DNA of 64,000 nucleotides from Actinomadura pelletieri DSM 43383 (GCF_003634705.1 NZ_RBWU01000002.1:1401357-1465356); one strand, 5' to 3'; positions 44,858 to 55,130 are shown, counted from the stretch's first letter. The notes: a model not told the origin generated them from the sequence alone. Program-made: numbers and translations.

Positions 44858-45108
44858 GTTGGGCGCGTCTTGACGTGTCCGGCATCGGCGCGTCGTGGCG
44901 CGTCATTCGAACTCGCACCGCGAACCCGTTCGGGGGCGTTCGGTGCGCACCTCGCCGATCCGGTGAGGGCGAGCAGAGAGCATCAGGGTCACCTCTGGTG
45001 TGCCGCCTTCGGCCCGGTGCCGGAGGTAGGCCCCCATCCGGGGGCTGGTGTCAACCACGCGTGGGACCGGTTCAGTCCGGAAGCGCGCGAAGACGAAGGG
45101 TTTCCGCG
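44858..45108 (+). promoter_or_regulatory. Long structured rplU leader
   Basis: The leader of about 250 bases contains a CGCACCG/CGGTGCG stem (about 44915-44946), a GCCCCC/GGGGGC hairpin (about 45030-45046) and other self-complementary stretches. AAGGG lies 8 bases before the rplU GTG. A leader this long before L21 suggests autoregulation, as known for L21 leaders of Firmicutes; this is inference. Confidence 0.45.
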
Positions 45109-45423
45109 GTGTACGCGATTGTTCGCGCAGGCGGCAGGCAGGAGAAGGTCGCCGTCGACGACGTGCTGACCGTCGACAAGCTGGCCGGCGAGGTCGGCTC
45201 GACCGTCACGTTCCCGGCGGTCCTGGTCGTGGACGGCGACACGGTCGTCAGCGGCTCGGCCGACCTCGCGCGCTATGAGGTGACCGGCGAGATCCTCGGC
45301 GCGGTCAAGGGCCCGAAGATCAACATCATGCACTACCGGAACAAGACCGGGTACAAGCGGCGGATGGGTCACCGCCAGCCGTACACCGAGGTCAAGATCA
45401 CCGGTATTTCGGCCGGAAAGTAA
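45109..45423 (+). CDS. rplU: 50S ribosomal protein L21
   Basis: The 104-residue ribosomal protein has the standard opening [24 protein letters not shown] and the C-terminal signature [29 protein letters not shown]. It binds 23S rRNA in the large subunit. GTG 45109 (VYAIVRAGG) has AAGGG 8 bases upstream. rpmA follows after 14 bases, the conserved L21-L27-Obg order. Confidence 0.97.
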   Translation: MYAIVRAGGRQEKVAVDDVLTVDKLAGEVGSTVTFPAVLVVDGDTVVSGSADLARYEVTGEILGAVKGPKINIMHYRNKTGYKRRMGHRQPYTEVKITGISAGK

Positions 45424-45437
45424 GGGAGAGCGGTCAC

Positions 45438-45695
45438 ATGGCACACAAGAAGGGCGCATCGTCCAGCCGTAACGGTCGTGACTCCAACGCCAAGCGCCTC
45501 GGTGTGAAGCGGTTCGGCGGCCAGGTCGTCAAGGCCGGGGAGATCATCGTCCGGCAGCGCGGCACTCACTTCCACCCCGGCCCCGGCGTCGGACGCGGCG
45601 GCGACGACACGCTGTTCGCGCTGGTCGCGGGCTCGGTGCAGTTCCGGCGCTACCGCGGCCGTAACGCCGTGAGCGTCGTCCCCCCGGCGGAATAG
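45438..45695 (+). CDS. rpmA: 50S ribosomal protein L27
   Basis: The 85-residue protein starts [20 protein letters not shown] without the N-terminal extension that is cleaved in Firmicutes, and contains [23 protein letters not shown]27 reaches the peptidyl transferase centre. ATG 45438 has GGGAG about 8 bases upstream. It is co-transcribed with rplU. Confidence 0.97.
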   Translation: MAHKKGASSSRNGRDSNAKRLGVKRFGGQVVKAGEIIVRQRGTHFHPGPGVGRGGDDTLFALVAGSVQFRRYRGRNAVSVVPPAE

Positions 45696-45722
45696 TCCGC
45701 CTGGGCAGCAGACTTCTTGAAG

Positions 45723-45760
45723 GGGCGGACCGAATTCTCCGGTCCGCCCTTTCGTCTTTT
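45723..45760 (+). terminator. Intrinsic terminator between rpmA and obgE
   Basis: GGGCGGACCG (45723-45732) and CGGTCCGCCC (45740-45749) form a 10-bp stem followed by TTTCGTCTTTT, the most classical rho-independent terminator in the window. It probably lowers obgE transcription relative to the ribosomal genes. Confidence 0.85.
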
Positions 45761-45778
45761 CATCGAGGAGAGTTCACC

Positions 45779-47176
45779 GTGGCCGCTGGAGCGGGGTCGG
45801 GCGCGCAGTTCGTCGACCGGGTGGTGCTGCACGTCGGCGCGGGCAACGGCGGCAACGGCTGCGCGTCGGTCCACCGGGAGAAGTTCAAGCCGCTCGGCGG
45901 CCCCGACGGCGCGAACGGCGGACGCGGCGGTGATGTCGTCCTCGTCGTCGACGCGAACACCGCGAGCCTCCTGGACTACCACCGGCGCCCGCACCGCAAG
46001 GCGGGCAACGGCCGCCCCGGGCAGGGCGCCCACCGGACGGGCGCCGACGGCGCCGACGTGCTCCTGCCCGTCCCGGACGGCACCGTCGTCAAGGAGGGCG
46101 ACCGGGTCGTGGCCGACCTGGTCGGGGAGGGCACCCGGTACGTCATCGCGCGCGGCGGCGCCGGCGGCCTCGGGAACGCGGCCCTCGCGACCGCCAAACG
46201 CAAGGCCCCCGGGTTCGCGCTGCTCGGCGAGCCGGGTGAGTCGCGCGACGTCGTCCTGGAGCTGAAGAGCGTCGCCGACGTCGCGCTCGTCGGGTTCCCC
46301 AGCGCGGGCAAGTCGTCGCTGATCGCCGCGCTGTCGGCCGCCAAGCCGAAGATCGCCGACTATCCGTTCACGACGCTGATCCCGAACCTCGGCGTGGTCA
46401 GCGCGGGCGACACGACGTTCACGGTCGCGGACGTCCCCGGCCTCATCGAGGGCGCCAGTGAGGGCCGCGGCCTCGGCCTGGACTTCCTCCGCCACATCGA
46501 ACGCTCCTCCACCCTCGCGCACGTCCTCGACTGCGCGACGATGGAGCCGGGACGCGACCCGGTCAGCGACTTCGAGGTCATCGAACGGGAACTGCGGGCC
46601 TACGACCGGGTGCTCGGCGACCGTCCCCTGTCGGACCGTCCGCGCATCGTCGTGCTGAACAAGGTGGACGTCCCCGACGGACGCGACCTCGCCGAGATGG
46701 TCCGGCCCGAGTTCGAGGCGCGCGGCCTGAAGGTGTTCGAGGTGTCCGCGGCGACGCACGAGGGCCTGCGGGAGCTGTCGTTCGCGATGGCGGCGATGGT
46801 CGGCGAGTACCGGGCGTCGCTGCCCCCGGCCGAACCGACCCGCATCGTGATCCGGCCGGAGCCGGTCGGCGGCGACACCGACTTCGAGGTCAAGGGCCTC
46901 GGCGACAACACCTACCTGATCACCGGGACGAAGCCCGTCCGGTGGCTGCGGCAGACGGACTTCGCGAACGAGGAGGCCGTCGGCTACCTCGCCGACCGGC
47001 TCGCGCGGCTCGGCGTGGAGGACGCGCTCGCCGATGCGGGCGCCACCGCGGGCGCCACCGTGCTGATCGGCACGACCGACGAGTCGGTCGTCTTCGACTG
47101 GGAGCCGGAGGTTTCCGCCGGTGACGGGGCCCTCGGACCGCGCGGCACCGACCGCCGCCTGGACGGATGGTCATGA
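45779..47176 (+). CDS. obgE: Obg-family GTPase
   Basis: Obg is a GTPase in 50S assembly and stress control. The 465-residue protein has the Gly-rich Obg domain (about 8-165: [27 protein letters not shown]), the GTPase domain with G1 GFPSAGKSS (172-180), G3 [25 protein letters not shown] and G4 NKVD, and a C-terminal OCT domain (about 355-430). GTG 45779 has GAGGAG 8 bases upstream. It overlaps proB by four bases. Confidence 0.95.
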   Translation: MAAGAGSGAQFVDRVVLHVGAGNGGNGCASVHREKFKPLGGPDGANGGRGGDVVLVVDANTASLLDYHRRPHRKAGNGRPGQGAHRTGADGADVLLPVPDGTVVKEGDRVVADLVGEGTRYVIARGGAGGLGNAALATAKRKAPGFALLGEPGESRDVVLELKSVADVALVGFPSAGKSSLIAALSAAKPKIADYPFTTLIPNLGVVSAGDTTFTVADVPGLIEGASEGRGLGLDFLRHIERSSTLAHVLDCATMEPGRDPVSDFEVIERELRAYDRVLGDRPLSDRPRIVVLNKVDVPDGRDLAEMVRPEFEARGLKVFEVSAATHEGLRELSFAMAAMVGEYRASLPPAEPTRIVIRPEPVGGDTDFEVKGLGDNTYLITGTKPVRWLRQTDFANEEAVGYLADRLARLGVEDALADAGATAGATVLIGTTDESVVFDWEPEVSAGDGALGPRGTDRRLDGWS

Positions 47177-48291
47177 GCGCACGCGAGGCGATCCAGAAGG
47201 CCCGTCGGATCGTGGTGAAGGCGGGGTCGTCGTCGCTGACCACCCCCGAGGGGACGATCGACGCGAACCGCATCGACGCGCTGGTCGACGTCCTCGCCGC
47301 CCGCCGTGCCGACGGCACCGAGATCGTGTTCGTGTCGTCCGGCGCGATCGCCGCGGGCCTCGGCCCGCTCGGGCTGACCCGGCGGCCCCGCGACCTCGCC
47401 ACCCAGCAGGCGGCGGCGAGCGTCGGGCAGGGCCTGCTGTTCGCCCGGTACACCTCGTCGTTCGCCCGGTACGCGCTCACGGTCGGGCAGGTGCTGCTCA
47501 CCGCCGACGACATGATGCGCCGCTCCCATCACCGCAACGCGCAGCGCACCCTCGCGCAGCTCCTCGCCCTCGGCATCCTGCCGATCGTGAACGAGAACGA
47601 CACCGTCGCCACCGACGAGATCCGCTTCGGCGACAACGACCGGCTCGCCGCGCTCGTCGCGCACCTGATCCGCGCGGACGCGCTGATCCTGCTGTCGGAC
47701 GTCGACGCCCTCTACACCGGCGACCCGCGCCGCCCCGGCGCCCGCCGCATCAGCGACGTGCGGGGGCCGGGCGACCTCGCCGACGTCAAACTCGGCCGGT
47801 CCGGACGCGTCGGCACCGGCGGCATGGTCACCAAGGTGGAGGCGGCCCGGATCGCGGGCGTTCCGGTCGTGCTGACGGACGCCGCGTCCGCCGCGCGGGC
47901 ACTCGGCGGCGATTCGGTCGGGACGCTGTTCCACCCGGCGGACGCCCGCCGCATGTCGACCCGGGACCTGTGGCTCGCCCACGCCACCACCGGCCAGGGC
48001 CGGGTCACCCTCGACCCCGGAGCGGTCGAGGCGGTGGTGCGGCGCCGCAAGTCGCTGCTTCCTGCGGGGGTGACGGGCGTGGCCGGGGACTTCGCCGCCG
48101 GAGACCCCGTCGACCTGTGCGACACCGCAGGCCGTGTCGTCGCCCGCGGCCTGGTCAACTATGACGCGTCCGAGATTCCCGACCTGATGGGACGGTCCAC
48201 GCGCTGGCTGGCCCGCGAGCTCGGCGCCGAGTACGAACGCGAGATCATCCACCGTGACCACCTCGTGGTCCTTGAAGGAGGGGACGTGTGA
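47173..48291 (+). CDS. proB: Glutamate 5-kinase
   Basis: ProB phosphorylates glutamate in the first step of proline synthesis. The 372-residue protein has the amino-acid kinase domain ([49 protein letters not shown]) and a C-terminal PUA domain (about 280-370). ATG 47173 overlaps the obgE stop (ATGA); ATG 47167 is an alternative. Its stop overlaps the proA GTG, so the two proline enzymes are coupled. Confidence 0.95.
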   Translation: MSAREAIQKARRIVVKAGSSSLTTPEGTIDANRIDALVDVLAARRADGTEIVFVSSGAIAAGLGPLGLTRRPRDLATQQAAASVGQGLLFARYTSSFARYALTVGQVLLTADDMMRRSHHRNAQRTLAQLLALGILPIVNENDTVATDEIRFGDNDRLAALVAHLIRADALILLSDVDALYTGDPRRPGARRISDVRGPGDLADVKLGRSGRVGTGGMVTKVEAARIAGVPVVLTDAASAARALGGDSVGTLFHPADARRMSTRDLWLAHATTGQGRVTLDPGAVEAVVRRRKSLLPAGVTGVAGDFAAGDPVDLCDTAGRVVARGLVNYDASEIPDLMGRSTRWLARELGAEYEREIIHRDHLVVLEGGDV

Positions 48292-49547
48292 TGAGCGAGG
48301 CCGAGGAGTTCCTGACCGTGGCACGGCGCGCCCGGGAGGCCGCCGCCGGGCTGGCCCCGCTGCCGCGCGCGGCGAAGGACGCGGCGCTGCACCGGATCGC
48401 GGACGCGCTGGTCGACGCCGCGCCGGAACTCGTCAAGGCGAACGAGGTCGATGTCACGCGGGCCCGGGAGAACGGCACCTCCGAGTCCATGATCGACCGG
48501 TTGAGCCTGACGGAGAGCCGGATCGCCGCGATCGCCGACGCCGTCCGGAAGGTCGCCGCGCTGCCGGACCCGGTGGGGGAGTCGGTGCGCGGGAACGTCC
48601 TGCCGAACGGGCTGGAACTGCGGCAGGTGCGGGTGCCGCTCGGCGTCGTCGGCATCATTTACGAGGGCCGGCCGAACGTGACCGTGGACGCCGCCGCGCT
48701 GTGTCTGAAGAGCGGGAACGCGGCGCTGCTGCGCGGCTCGTCGTCGGCGCACGACTCGAACACGGCGCTGGTCGAGGTGATGCGGCGGGCGCTGGCCGAA
48801 ACGGAGATTCCGGTGGACGCGGTGGCGCTCGTGCCGGGCACGTCCCGCGCGTCGGTGAAGCATCTGATGCGGGCCCGCGGACTGGTGGACGTGCTGATCC
48901 CGCGCGGCGGCGCCTCACTGATCAACTCGGTGGTGGAGGAGTCGACGGTCCCGGTGATCGAGACGGGCGTCGGGAACTGCGCGGTGTACGTGGACGCCGC
49001 CGCCGACGTGGACATGGCCGTGGACATCCTGCTGAACGCCAAGACGCAGCGTCCGTCGGTGTGCAACGCCGCCGAGACGTTCCTGGTGCACGCCGACATC
49101 GCCGACGCGTTCGTGCCGCGCGCGCTCGCCGCGCTCCGCGACGCCGGTGTCACCGTCCACGGCGATGACCGGATCCGGTCATACGGGACGGAGGTCGTGG
49201 AGGCGACCGAGGACGACTGGTACGCCGAGTACCTGTCGCTCGACATCGCCGCCCGTATCGTCGACTCCCTCGACGACGCCGTCGCCCACATCCGCCGGTA
49301 CGGCTCCGGTCACACGGAGGCGATCGTCACCACGTCGCAGCCCGCCGCGAAACGCTTCGTCGCGCTGGTCGACTCGGCGGCCGTGATGGTGAACGCCTCG
49401 ACGCGCTTCACCGACGGTGAGGAGTTCGGCTTCGGCGCGGAGATCGGCATCTCCACACAGAAACTCCATGCCCGCGGCCCGATGGGGCTTCCGGAGTTGA
49501 CGTCGACGAAGTACGTGGTGACGGGCGAGGGACATCTGCGGGGCTGA
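48288..49547 (+). CDS. proA: Gamma-glutamyl phosphate reductase
   Basis: ProA reduces gamma-glutamyl phosphate to the semialdehyde with NADPH. The 419-residue aldehyde-dehydrogenase-fold protein has the catalytic Cys in [18 protein letters not shown] and the cofactor region [39 protein letters not shown] 48288 overlaps the proB stop. An ATG at 48291 (second Met) is equally possible. Confidence 0.95.
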   Translation: MMSEAEEFLTVARRAREAAAGLAPLPRAAKDAALHRIADALVDAAPELVKANEVDVTRARENGTSESMIDRLSLTESRIAAIADAVRKVAALPDPVGESVRGNVLPNGLELRQVRVPLGVVGIIYEGRPNVTVDAAALCLKSGNAALLRGSSSAHDSNTALVEVMRRALAETEIPVDAVALVPGTSRASVKHLMRARGLVDVLIPRGGASLINSVVEESTVPVIETGVGNCAVYVDAAADVDMAVDILLNAKTQRPSVCNAAETFLVHADIADAFVPRALAALRDAGVTVHGDDRIRSYGTEVVEATEDDWYAEYLSLDIAARIVDSLDDAVAHIRRYGSGHTEAIVTTSQPAAKRFVALVDSAAVMVNASTRFTDGEEFGFGAEIGISTQKLHARGPMGLPELTSTKYVVTGEGHLRG

Positions 49548-49564
49548 CCCCGCCGACATATCGT

Positions 49565-49608
49565 GAAATCGCACCATTGATGGCGCGTTCTGGGCATGGT
49601 GTGATTTC
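49565..49608. promoter_or_regulatory. Hairpin between proA and the phosphoesterase gene
   Basis: GAAATCGCACCA (49565-49576) and TGGTGTGATTTC (49597-49608) form a 12-bp inverted repeat with one mismatch and a 20-base loop. It ends 5 bases before GTG 49614. It may be the proA terminator or an operator/translation block for the next gene. Confidence 0.55.
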
Positions 49609-49613
49609 CGATT

Positions 49614-51371
49614 GTGACCCGGTACTACACGCGCCGCCACGTCCTGCAGGGGGTCGCCCTCGGCGCTGGGCTCGCCTCCGCCGGACTCGTCGCGTTTCCC
49701 CCACGCACTTCCGCCGCACTCGCCCGTGACGGGGCCGCGCTCCGCGGCCCCGTCGACGGCACCACACTCGTCCGGACGTACCGATTAGGCCCCCCGGGCG
49801 CGGGCGGCTACCGGCGCGTCACGACCGGACCCGCTGAGCCGCACGTTCTGCGCCGCGAGCTCGGCGGCGTCGCGTCCCCCCGCCGCGCCGCCACCCGCAA
49901 GGGCGTCCTCGCCTTCGGCCATCTCACCGACGTGCACGTCGTCGACGCCCAGTCCCCGGCGCGCGTCGAGTTCCTCGACCGCTTCCACGACGCCCAGGAC
50001 GTCCTGCCCGTGCGGAGCGCCTACCGCCCCCAGGAGATCCTGTCGACGCAGATCGCCGACGCGATGGTCCGCGCGGTGAACGCCGTCGGACGGGGCCCGG
50101 CGACCGGACTGCCGCTCGCGTTCACGATCAACACCGGGGACGCCGCCGACAACGTCCAGTACAACGAGGTCCGCTGGATCATCGACCTGCTCGACGGCGG
50201 CCGTGTCCGGCCCGACTCCGGCGACCCGGACCGCTACGAGGGCGTCATGGACTGGACGTCCTACGACCGCGCGTTCTGGCACCCCGAGGGCCCACCGCCC
50301 GACGCCGACCCCGACCTGCCGATCTCCCGGTTCGGCTTCCCCCGCGTGCCGGGCCTGCTCGACGCCGCGCGCAGACCGTTCCAGGCGACCGGTCTCGACT
50401 CCCCGTGGCTCGCCGCGTTCGGCAACCACGACGGCCTCGCCCAGGGCAACCTGCCCGTCACCCCGTTCCTCTCGGGCCTCGCCACCGGACCGATCAAGAT
50501 CGGCGCCCCGGCGGACGACGACCAGGCCGTCCGCCTGGCCCGCGTGCTGAAACGGGGCGACCCGCTCGAACTGCTCCGCCTCGGCCGCGAACAGGGCGGC
50601 CTGTTCCGCCCGGTGACGCCCGACCGGAACCGCCGGCTGCTGACGCGCCGCGAGGTCGTCGCCGAACACTTCACGACGACGGCGTCCCCGCGCGGCCACG
50701 GCTTCACCACCGCCAACCTTCGCGACGGGACGGCCTACTACGCCTTCGACCATGGTGTCGTCCGCGGCCTCGTCCTCGACACCGTCAACCCCAACGGCTT
50801 CGCGGAGGGCTCCCTCGACGGGAAGCAGTTCGCGTGGCTGGAAGCCGAGCTGAAGGCCGGCAGCCGCCGCTACTTCGCCGCCGACGGCTCGGTCGTCGAG
50901 CACAGGGCATCCGACCGGCTGTTCGTCCTGTTCAGCCATCACCCGATCGGGTCCCTGGACAACCCGCTCGGCGGCGACCGCGTCCTCGGCGACGAGGTCC
51001 GGGCCCTGCTCCTCCGCTTCCCCAACGTCGTCCTTTGGGTGAACGGCCACACGCACCGCAACCAGGTCATCCCGCACGCCCGCGAGGGCGCCGGGGGATT
51101 CTGGGAGGTGAACACGGCCGCGCACATCGACTTCCCGCAGCAGAGCCGCATCGTCGAACTCGCCGACAACCGTGACGGCACCCTGTCGATCTTCACGACG
51201 ATCCTGGACTCCGCCGGCCCCGCCTCCCACGCCGACCGCCTCACCGACACCGTCCGGCTCGCGTCCCTGGCCCGCGAACTGGCGGCCAACGACTGGCAGG
51301 AACGCGACGAGAACCGCCGCGGCGACCCCACCGACCGCAACGTCGAACTCCTCGTCCCGACCCCGTTCTAG
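49614..51371 (+). CDS. Tat-exported metallophosphoesterase (TIGR03767-like)
   Basis: The 585-residue protein begins with a twin-arginine signal ([23 protein letters not shown], residues 6-28). The calcineurin-like core has [27 protein letters not shown] and NGHTHRN, covering the metal ligands. The pattern matches the actinobacterial TIGR03767 phosphoesterases, whose substrates are unknown. GTG 49614 has no visible Shine-Dalgarno sequence and follows a hairpin, but the Tat motif starts within 7 codons, which supports it. It is convergent with the M48 protease gene. Confidence 0.88.
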   Translation: MTRYYTRRHVLQGVALGAGLASAGLVAFPPRTSAALARDGAALRGPVDGTTLVRTYRLGPPGAGGYRRVTTGPAEPHVLRRELGGVASPRRAATRKGVLAFGHLTDVHVVDAQSPARVEFLDRFHDAQDVLPVRSAYRPQEILSTQIADAMVRAVNAVGRGPATGLPLAFTINTGDAADNVQYNEVRWIIDLLDGGRVRPDSGDPDRYEGVMDWTSYDRAFWHPEGPPPDADPDLPISRFGFPRVPGLLDAARRPFQATGLDSPWLAAFGNHDGLAQGNLPVTPFLSGLATGPIKIGAPADDDQAVRLARVLKRGDPLELLRLGREQGGLFRPVTPDRNRRLLTRREVVAEHFTTTASPRGHGFTTANLRDGTAYYAFDHGVVRGLVLDTVNPNGFAEGSLDGKQFAWLEAELKAGSRRYFAADGSVVEHRASDRLFVLFSHHPIGSLDNPLGGDRVLGDEVRALLLRFPNVVLWVNGHTHRNQVIPHAREGAGGFWEVNTAAHIDFPQQSRIVELADNRDGTLSIFTTILDSAGPASHADRLTDTVRLASLARELAANDWQERDENRRGDPTDRNVELLVPTPF

Positions 51372-51464
51372 AACGCACCACCCATAACCGGACCCCCCAC
51401 ACCCGCCCGGGGACGCGGAGGTTGGGGGCGCGGAGGGTGGACGTGAACGGGCCGGGACGTGGAA

Positions 51465-51493
51465 GGGCCGCCGCGTTCTTGTCGCGGCGGCCC
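51465..51493. terminator. Bidirectional terminator
   Basis: GGGCCGCCGCG (51465-51475) and CGCGGCGGCCC (51483-51493) are perfect arms around TTCTTGT, between convergent genes. Confidence 0.75.
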
Positions 51494-51506
51494 CGGGGTT
51501 CTGTGG

Positions 51507-52541
51507 TCAGTTGCGGTCGGTGGGGCCGTTCTCGCGGCGGGTGAAACGGTCGAACAGGCCGCCCGCCGCGCCCGCCGCCGCGTCCGCCATGTCGCGGACC
51601 TTGCCGACGAACGGGTCGGCCGTCCGTTCCCACGACTCGCGGTAGGAGCGGGCCGCGTTCTTGACCTCGTCGGTGACGGACGCGCTGCCGTCGTCGTCGC
51701 GGCGCGGGTAGTCCCCGGCGAGGATCCGGTCGTACTCGCCGCTGCGCGCCCACCGGTCGATCTCCGCGAACCGGATCACCGCGTACGGGTGCGACTGGCC
51801 GAGCAGGTTCAGGAACTTCAGCAGGCCGTCCCGGACGTCGCCGGCCGCGTCGTACTCGCGGGCCTGCTCCAGGAACGCCTCGCTGCTCATCTCGCCGAGC
51901 CGCGTCCCGCCCGCGAGCTTCATGTTCACCCGCTTCGCCGCGTCCAGGTCCTGCCCGACGAGCAGCCCCGCCCGGTCGGACGACAGCTCCGCCTTCCGGA
52001 ACCACTCCCGCAGCCCGATGATGATCGCCGCGATGCCGATGTTGCCGAGCGGGAGCCAGGCGAGCCGCGACCCCATCTGCAACAGAATCTGCATCATCGT
52101 CTGGTAGACCGCGTGCCCGGACAGGATGTGCCCCACCTCGTGCCCGACGACGAACCGCAGCTCCTCGTCGTCCAGCAGGTCGATGAGACCGGTGTTCAGG
52201 ACGATGAACGGGTGGTCGGAGCCGAGCGCCATCGCGTTGGGCGTCGGGTCCTGCCGGACGTACAGTTCCGGCACCTCCGGCAGGTCCAGGACATAGGAGG
52301 CGTCACGGACCATGTCGTAGATGTTGCGGAACTGGTCCTCGCCGACACGCACCGTCCCGCCGAGGAACATCAGCCGCAGGGACCGCTCGTTGACCAGCCC
52401 CGACAGCTTCCGCAGGACGACGTCGAACCCGGACAGCGAGCGCAGCGCCACCAGCGCCGACCGGTCCGCCGGGTGTTCGTAGGCCCGGGAACTGATCCCC
52501 GGGAACCGTGTGCGTGCTCGATCCGGTGTGTTCTCCGTCAT
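51507..52541 (-). CDS. M48-family zinc metallopeptidase
   Basis: The 344-residue protein has the zinc-binding HEVGH (134-138) in VVGHEVGHILSGH and a probable third ligand Glu in the KAELSSDRAGLL helix near 184. A hydrophobic stretch at about 159-176 may anchor it in the membrane. The C-terminal 100 residues are acidic and basic by turns. Unlike HtpX there are no N-terminal membrane helices. ATG 52541 is chosen because GGAGG lies 6 bases upstream. It is probably a quality-control protease; its substrate is unknown. Confidence 0.88.
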   Translation of the reverse strand: MTENTPDRARTRFPGISSRAYEHPADRSALVALRSLSGFDVVLRKLSGLVNERSLRLMFLGGTVRVGEDQFRNIYDMVRDASYVLDLPEVPELYVRQDPTPNAMALGSDHPFIVLNTGLIDLLDDEELRFVVGHEVGHILSGHAVYQTMMQILLQMGSRLAWLPLGNIGIAAIIIGLREWFRKAELSSDRAGLLVGQDLDAAKRVNMKLAGGTRLGEMSSEAFLEQAREYDAAGDVRDGLLKFLNLLGQSHPYAVIRFAEIDRWARSGEYDRILAGDYPRRDDDGSASVTDEVKNAARSYRESWERTADPFVGKVRDMADAAAGAAGGLFDRFTRRENGPTDRN

Positions 52542-53152
52542 GTCTGGCCTCCTTGATGGGCGCAAAGCCCCGCTTCCGGACGGGCGACGAGGTGCCGCGT
52601 GCCCCGGCGGCTACGGACGAGCGGACGTGAACGCATGCCCGACCCCCGATAGCATGTTCGATTATTGTGCTGGTCGTGATGCGGCGCGTCGGTCGAACGT
52701 CCAGGTCCCGCTTCTCCCCGACCCCGAAAAAGGCGGAGTACCCGAACCGCGCCTTCGGCTGCGTTCGTCCCGTCTACACCATGGCCCTTGAAATCTACAG
52801 CCGTTCCCATCGGGACGGGCGGTTGATGACCACCGCGGAATCGTCGTCCGCGCTTACCGATTGTCTCCGCGAGTGCGACCGAGTGAACGCGGCACGAAAT
52901 GTGCTCGCCGTCGTGCCGACGAAGAGGGAAAACGCCTGCGGAACCGCTGTCAGATTTCACCGGAAGGCTTCTCCCGGAGGACGGTCGTGACGAGGCAGGA
53001 ACCCTCCTTGACTGTGAAGAAAGCCAAGTCTGCCATGGTAGTTCCGACGAACCACCGGCCCACCGGGTTCCCTGCCACCGGCCCCCTCCGCGGCCCGGGC
53101 GCCCGGCCCCCCGGACGTTCCGGGCCCGACCTCGCTGGCTATTCTCGTCGTC
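52542..53152. other. Gene-poor region between M48 protease and nadD
   Basis: In 611 bases I see no convincing gene. A 107-codon frame at 52667-52990 lacks a ribosome binding site and the usual codon bias. The part from about 52790 to 53045 is less GC-rich than its surroundings. TTGACT at 53009-53014 resembles a -35 box without a clear -10 partner. Confidence 0.45.
53140..53145 (+). promoter_or_regulatory. nadD -10 box, leaderless start
   Basis: TATTCT ends 7 bases before ATG 53153 and no Shine-Dalgarno sequence is present, consistent with a leaderless nadD mRNA. Confidence 0.5.
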
Positions 53153-53746
53153 ATGACGCAAAAGCGGCGGCTGGGGATCATGGGCGGCACGTTCGACCCG
53201 ATCCACCACGGGCACCTTGTGGCCGCGAGCGAGGTCGCGCACTTCTTCTCGCTCGACGAGGTCGTGTTCGTGCCCACCGGCCTGTCCGCCCACAAGGAGG
53301 ACCGCAAGGTCGCCGCCGCCGAGGACCGCTACCTCATGGCCGTGATCGCCACCGCGTCCAACCCGCGCTTCTCCGTCAGCCGCGTCGACATCGACCGTCC
53401 GGGACCCACCTACACCGTCGACACCCTCCGTGACATGCGCCAGATTCAGGGCCCGGACACCGACCTGTTCTTCATCACCGGCGCCGACGCCCTGGAGAAG
53501 ATGCTCACCTGGCACGACACCGAGGAGTTGTTCGAACTCGCGCACTTCGTCGGCGTCACCCGTCCCGGCCACCGGCTCGCCGACCCCGGCCTGCCCAACG
53601 GGCGGGTCTCCCTCATGGAGGTCCCCGCGCTGTCGATCTCGTCCACCGAGTGCCGGGATCGCGTCCACTCCGGCGAACCCATCTGGTACCTGGTGCCGGA
53701 CGGCATCGTCCAGTACATCAACAAACGCGATCTCTACCGCGGGTAG
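53153..53746 (+). CDS. nadD: Nicotinate-nucleotide adenylyltransferase
   Basis: NadD adenylates nicotinate mononucleotide in NAD synthesis. The 197-residue protein has the nucleotidyltransferase motif [11 protein letters not shown] (11-21) and the second signature [10 protein letters not shown] near 164-173. The length is usual. The start ATG seems leaderless. It precedes rsfS, a conserved neighbour; the LytR-type gene that often lies between them in actinobacteria is absent. Confidence 0.95.
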   Translation: MTQKRRLGIMGGTFDPIHHGHLVAASEVAHFFSLDEVVFVPTGLSAHKEDRKVAAAEDRYLMAVIATASNPRFSVSRVDIDRPGPTYTVDTLRDMRQIQGPDTDLFFITGADALEKMLTWHDTEELFELAHFVGVTRPGHRLADPGLPNGRVSLMEVPALSISSTECRDRVHSGEPIWYLVPDGIVQYINKRDLYRG

Positions 53747-53836
53747 CGCTGACGGGCACGCGGATCCGCCGTCCGGCCCCCGGCGCATACCCTGGAAGCG
53801 GAAGGACCGCAGGAACAATGCGGTCGAACACCGACA

Positions 53837-53889
53837 TAGGGGTCTGTTGACCGTCACCCGTGAGAAGGTGTTACCGGAGATGACCCCTA
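53837..53889 (+). promoter_or_regulatory. rsfS leader hairpin
   Basis: TAGGGGTC (53837-53844) and GACCCCTA (53882-53889) form an 8-bp inverted repeat 22 bases before the rsfS GTG. A TACCCT -10-like box lies upstream at 53788-53793. A leader structure is likely; its role is unknown. Confidence 0.4.
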
Positions 53890-53911
53890 CAGGGAGGATC
53901 GCGAGCGCATC

Positions 53912-54325
53912 GTGACCGCATCCGAGAGGGCGGCACAGCTCGTCCAGATCGCCGCCGAGGCGGCGGGCGACAAGCTGGCCGACGACATTCTTGCCTACGA
54001 CGTGAGCGAGCAACTCGCCATCACCGACGCGTTCGTGCTCTGCTCCGCGCCCAGCGACCGCCAGGTCCGCGCCATCGTCGACGAAGTCGAGAAACGCCTC
54101 CGCGAAGACGCCGGAGCCAAACCCGTCCGCCGGGAAGGCGAACGCGAAGGCCGCTGGGTCCTACTGGACTACGCGGACATCGTCGTGCACATCCAGCACG
54201 AAGAAGACCGCATGTTCTACACCCTTGAACGGCTCTGGAAAGACTGCCCCCTCATCGAACTGCCGGACCACGTCACCGCCCACCAGGATCAGCGCGCCCG
54301 CGCCGTCGGGAGCGCGAGTGAGTGA
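53912..54325 (+). CDS. rsfS: Ribosome silencing factor RsfS
   Basis: RsfS binds L14 and blocks subunit joining under starvation. The 137-residue protein has the DUF143 pattern DKLADDILAYDVSEQLAITDAFVLCSAPSDRQVRAIVDEVE and GRWVLLDYADIVVHIQHEEDRMFYTLERLWKDCP. GTG 53912 follows AGGGAGGA about 13 bases upstream. It overlaps the next gene by eight bases, implying coupled translation. Confidence 0.95.
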   Translation: MTASERAAQLVQIAAEAAGDKLADDILAYDVSEQLAITDAFVLCSAPSDRQVRAIVDEVEKRLREDAGAKPVRREGEREGRWVLLDYADIVVHIQHEEDRMFYTLERLWKDCPLIELPDHVTAHQDQRARAVGSASE

Positions 54326-54980
54326 CGCCCGCGCCACCCGCGAACCCGGCAAAAGGCGGCTCGTGCTCTGGCGCCACGGCCAGACAACCTGGAACGTCGA
54401 ACACCGCTTCCAAGGCAAGACCGACGTCCCACTCGACGAGACAGGACACCGGCAGGCCCGCCGCGCCGCCGCCCTCCTCGCCGGACTCCGGCCCACCGCA
54501 CTCCTCTCATCCCCGCTCCGCAGGGCCGCCGACACCGCCAAAGCGCTCGCCGACCTCACCGGACTCCCCATCCGCTACGACAAAGACCTCATCGAACGCG
54601 ACGGCGGAGTCTGGGAAGGCCTCACCGGCCGCGAAATCCGCGAACGCTACCCCGCCGAACACGCCGCCTGGCAACCCCCAGGCGGCGAAACCAGCGCCCA
54701 GGTCGCCAAACGCGTCGGCACGGCACTCGAACGCGCCCTCGACGACCTGCCCCCCGACGGGCAACTCGTCGTCGCGTCCCACGGCGCCGCGCTCCGCCTC
54801 GGCATGTCCCACCTCCTCCGCCTCCCCGAGGAAACCTGGGAACGGCTCGGCGGCCTCTCCAACTGCTCCTGGTCCGTCCTCACCGAAATGCGCGACGGCG
54901 GCTGGCGCCTCTCCGAACACAACGCCGGCACCCTCCCCGAACCCGTCCTCAGCGACGACCGCCCCGACACCGGAACCTGA
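54318..54980 (+). CDS. Histidine phosphatase (phosphoglycerate-mutase-like)
   Basis: The 220-residue protein has the RHG motif at Arg19-His20-Gly21 (LVLWRHGQTTWN), the acid residue in ERDGGVWEGLTGREI and the second histidine in VVASHGAALR. It dephosphorylates an unknown small substrate; cofactor-dependent mutase activity is less likely because of its short length. GTG 54318 overlaps rsfS. The rsfS-histidine phosphatase pair is common in actinobacteria. Confidence 0.9.
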   Translation: MSDARATREPGKRRLVLWRHGQTTWNVEHRFQGKTDVPLDETGHRQARRAAALLAGLRPTALLSSPLRRAADTAKALADLTGLPIRYDKDLIERDGGVWEGLTGREIRERYPAEHAAWQPPGGETSAQVAKRVGTALERALDDLPPDGQLVVASHGAALRLGMSHLLRLPEETWERLGGLSNCSWSVLTEMRDGGWRLSEHNAGTLPEPVLSDDRPDTGT

Positions 54981-54991
54981 CCACCAAACGA

Positions 54992-55021
54992 TTCGAGACC
55001 TGCCCACCCGTCCGATACACT
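54992..55021 (+). promoter_or_regulatory. tRNA-Ala promoter (first copy)
   Basis: -35-like TTCGAG (54992-54997) and -10 TACACT (55016-55021) are 18 bases apart, 36 bases before the tRNA. Confidence 0.5.
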
Positions 55022-55057
55022 GACGACGCGCTGCGGGATGCACGTCCACGCAGCGGC

Positions 55058-55130
55058 GGGGCTATGGCGCAGTTGGTAGCGCGCCTCCATGGCATGGAGG
55101 AGGTCTGGGGTTCGAATCCCCATAGCTCCA
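55058..55130 (+). tRNA. tRNA-Ala (anticodon GGC), first copy
   Basis: The acceptor stem GGGGCTA/TAGCTCC contains the G3.U70 pair that defines alanine identity. The D-arm has AGTTGGTA, the anticodon loop ATGGCAT gives GGC, and the T-arm is GGGGTTCGAATCCCC. CCA is not encoded. An identical gene lies at 56801-56873. Confidence 0.97.

Noticed and set aside
52667..52990. A 107-codon plus-strand frame before nadD.
   Set aside because: There is no ribosome binding site, the codon use lacks GC-rich third positions, and it resembles no family I know.
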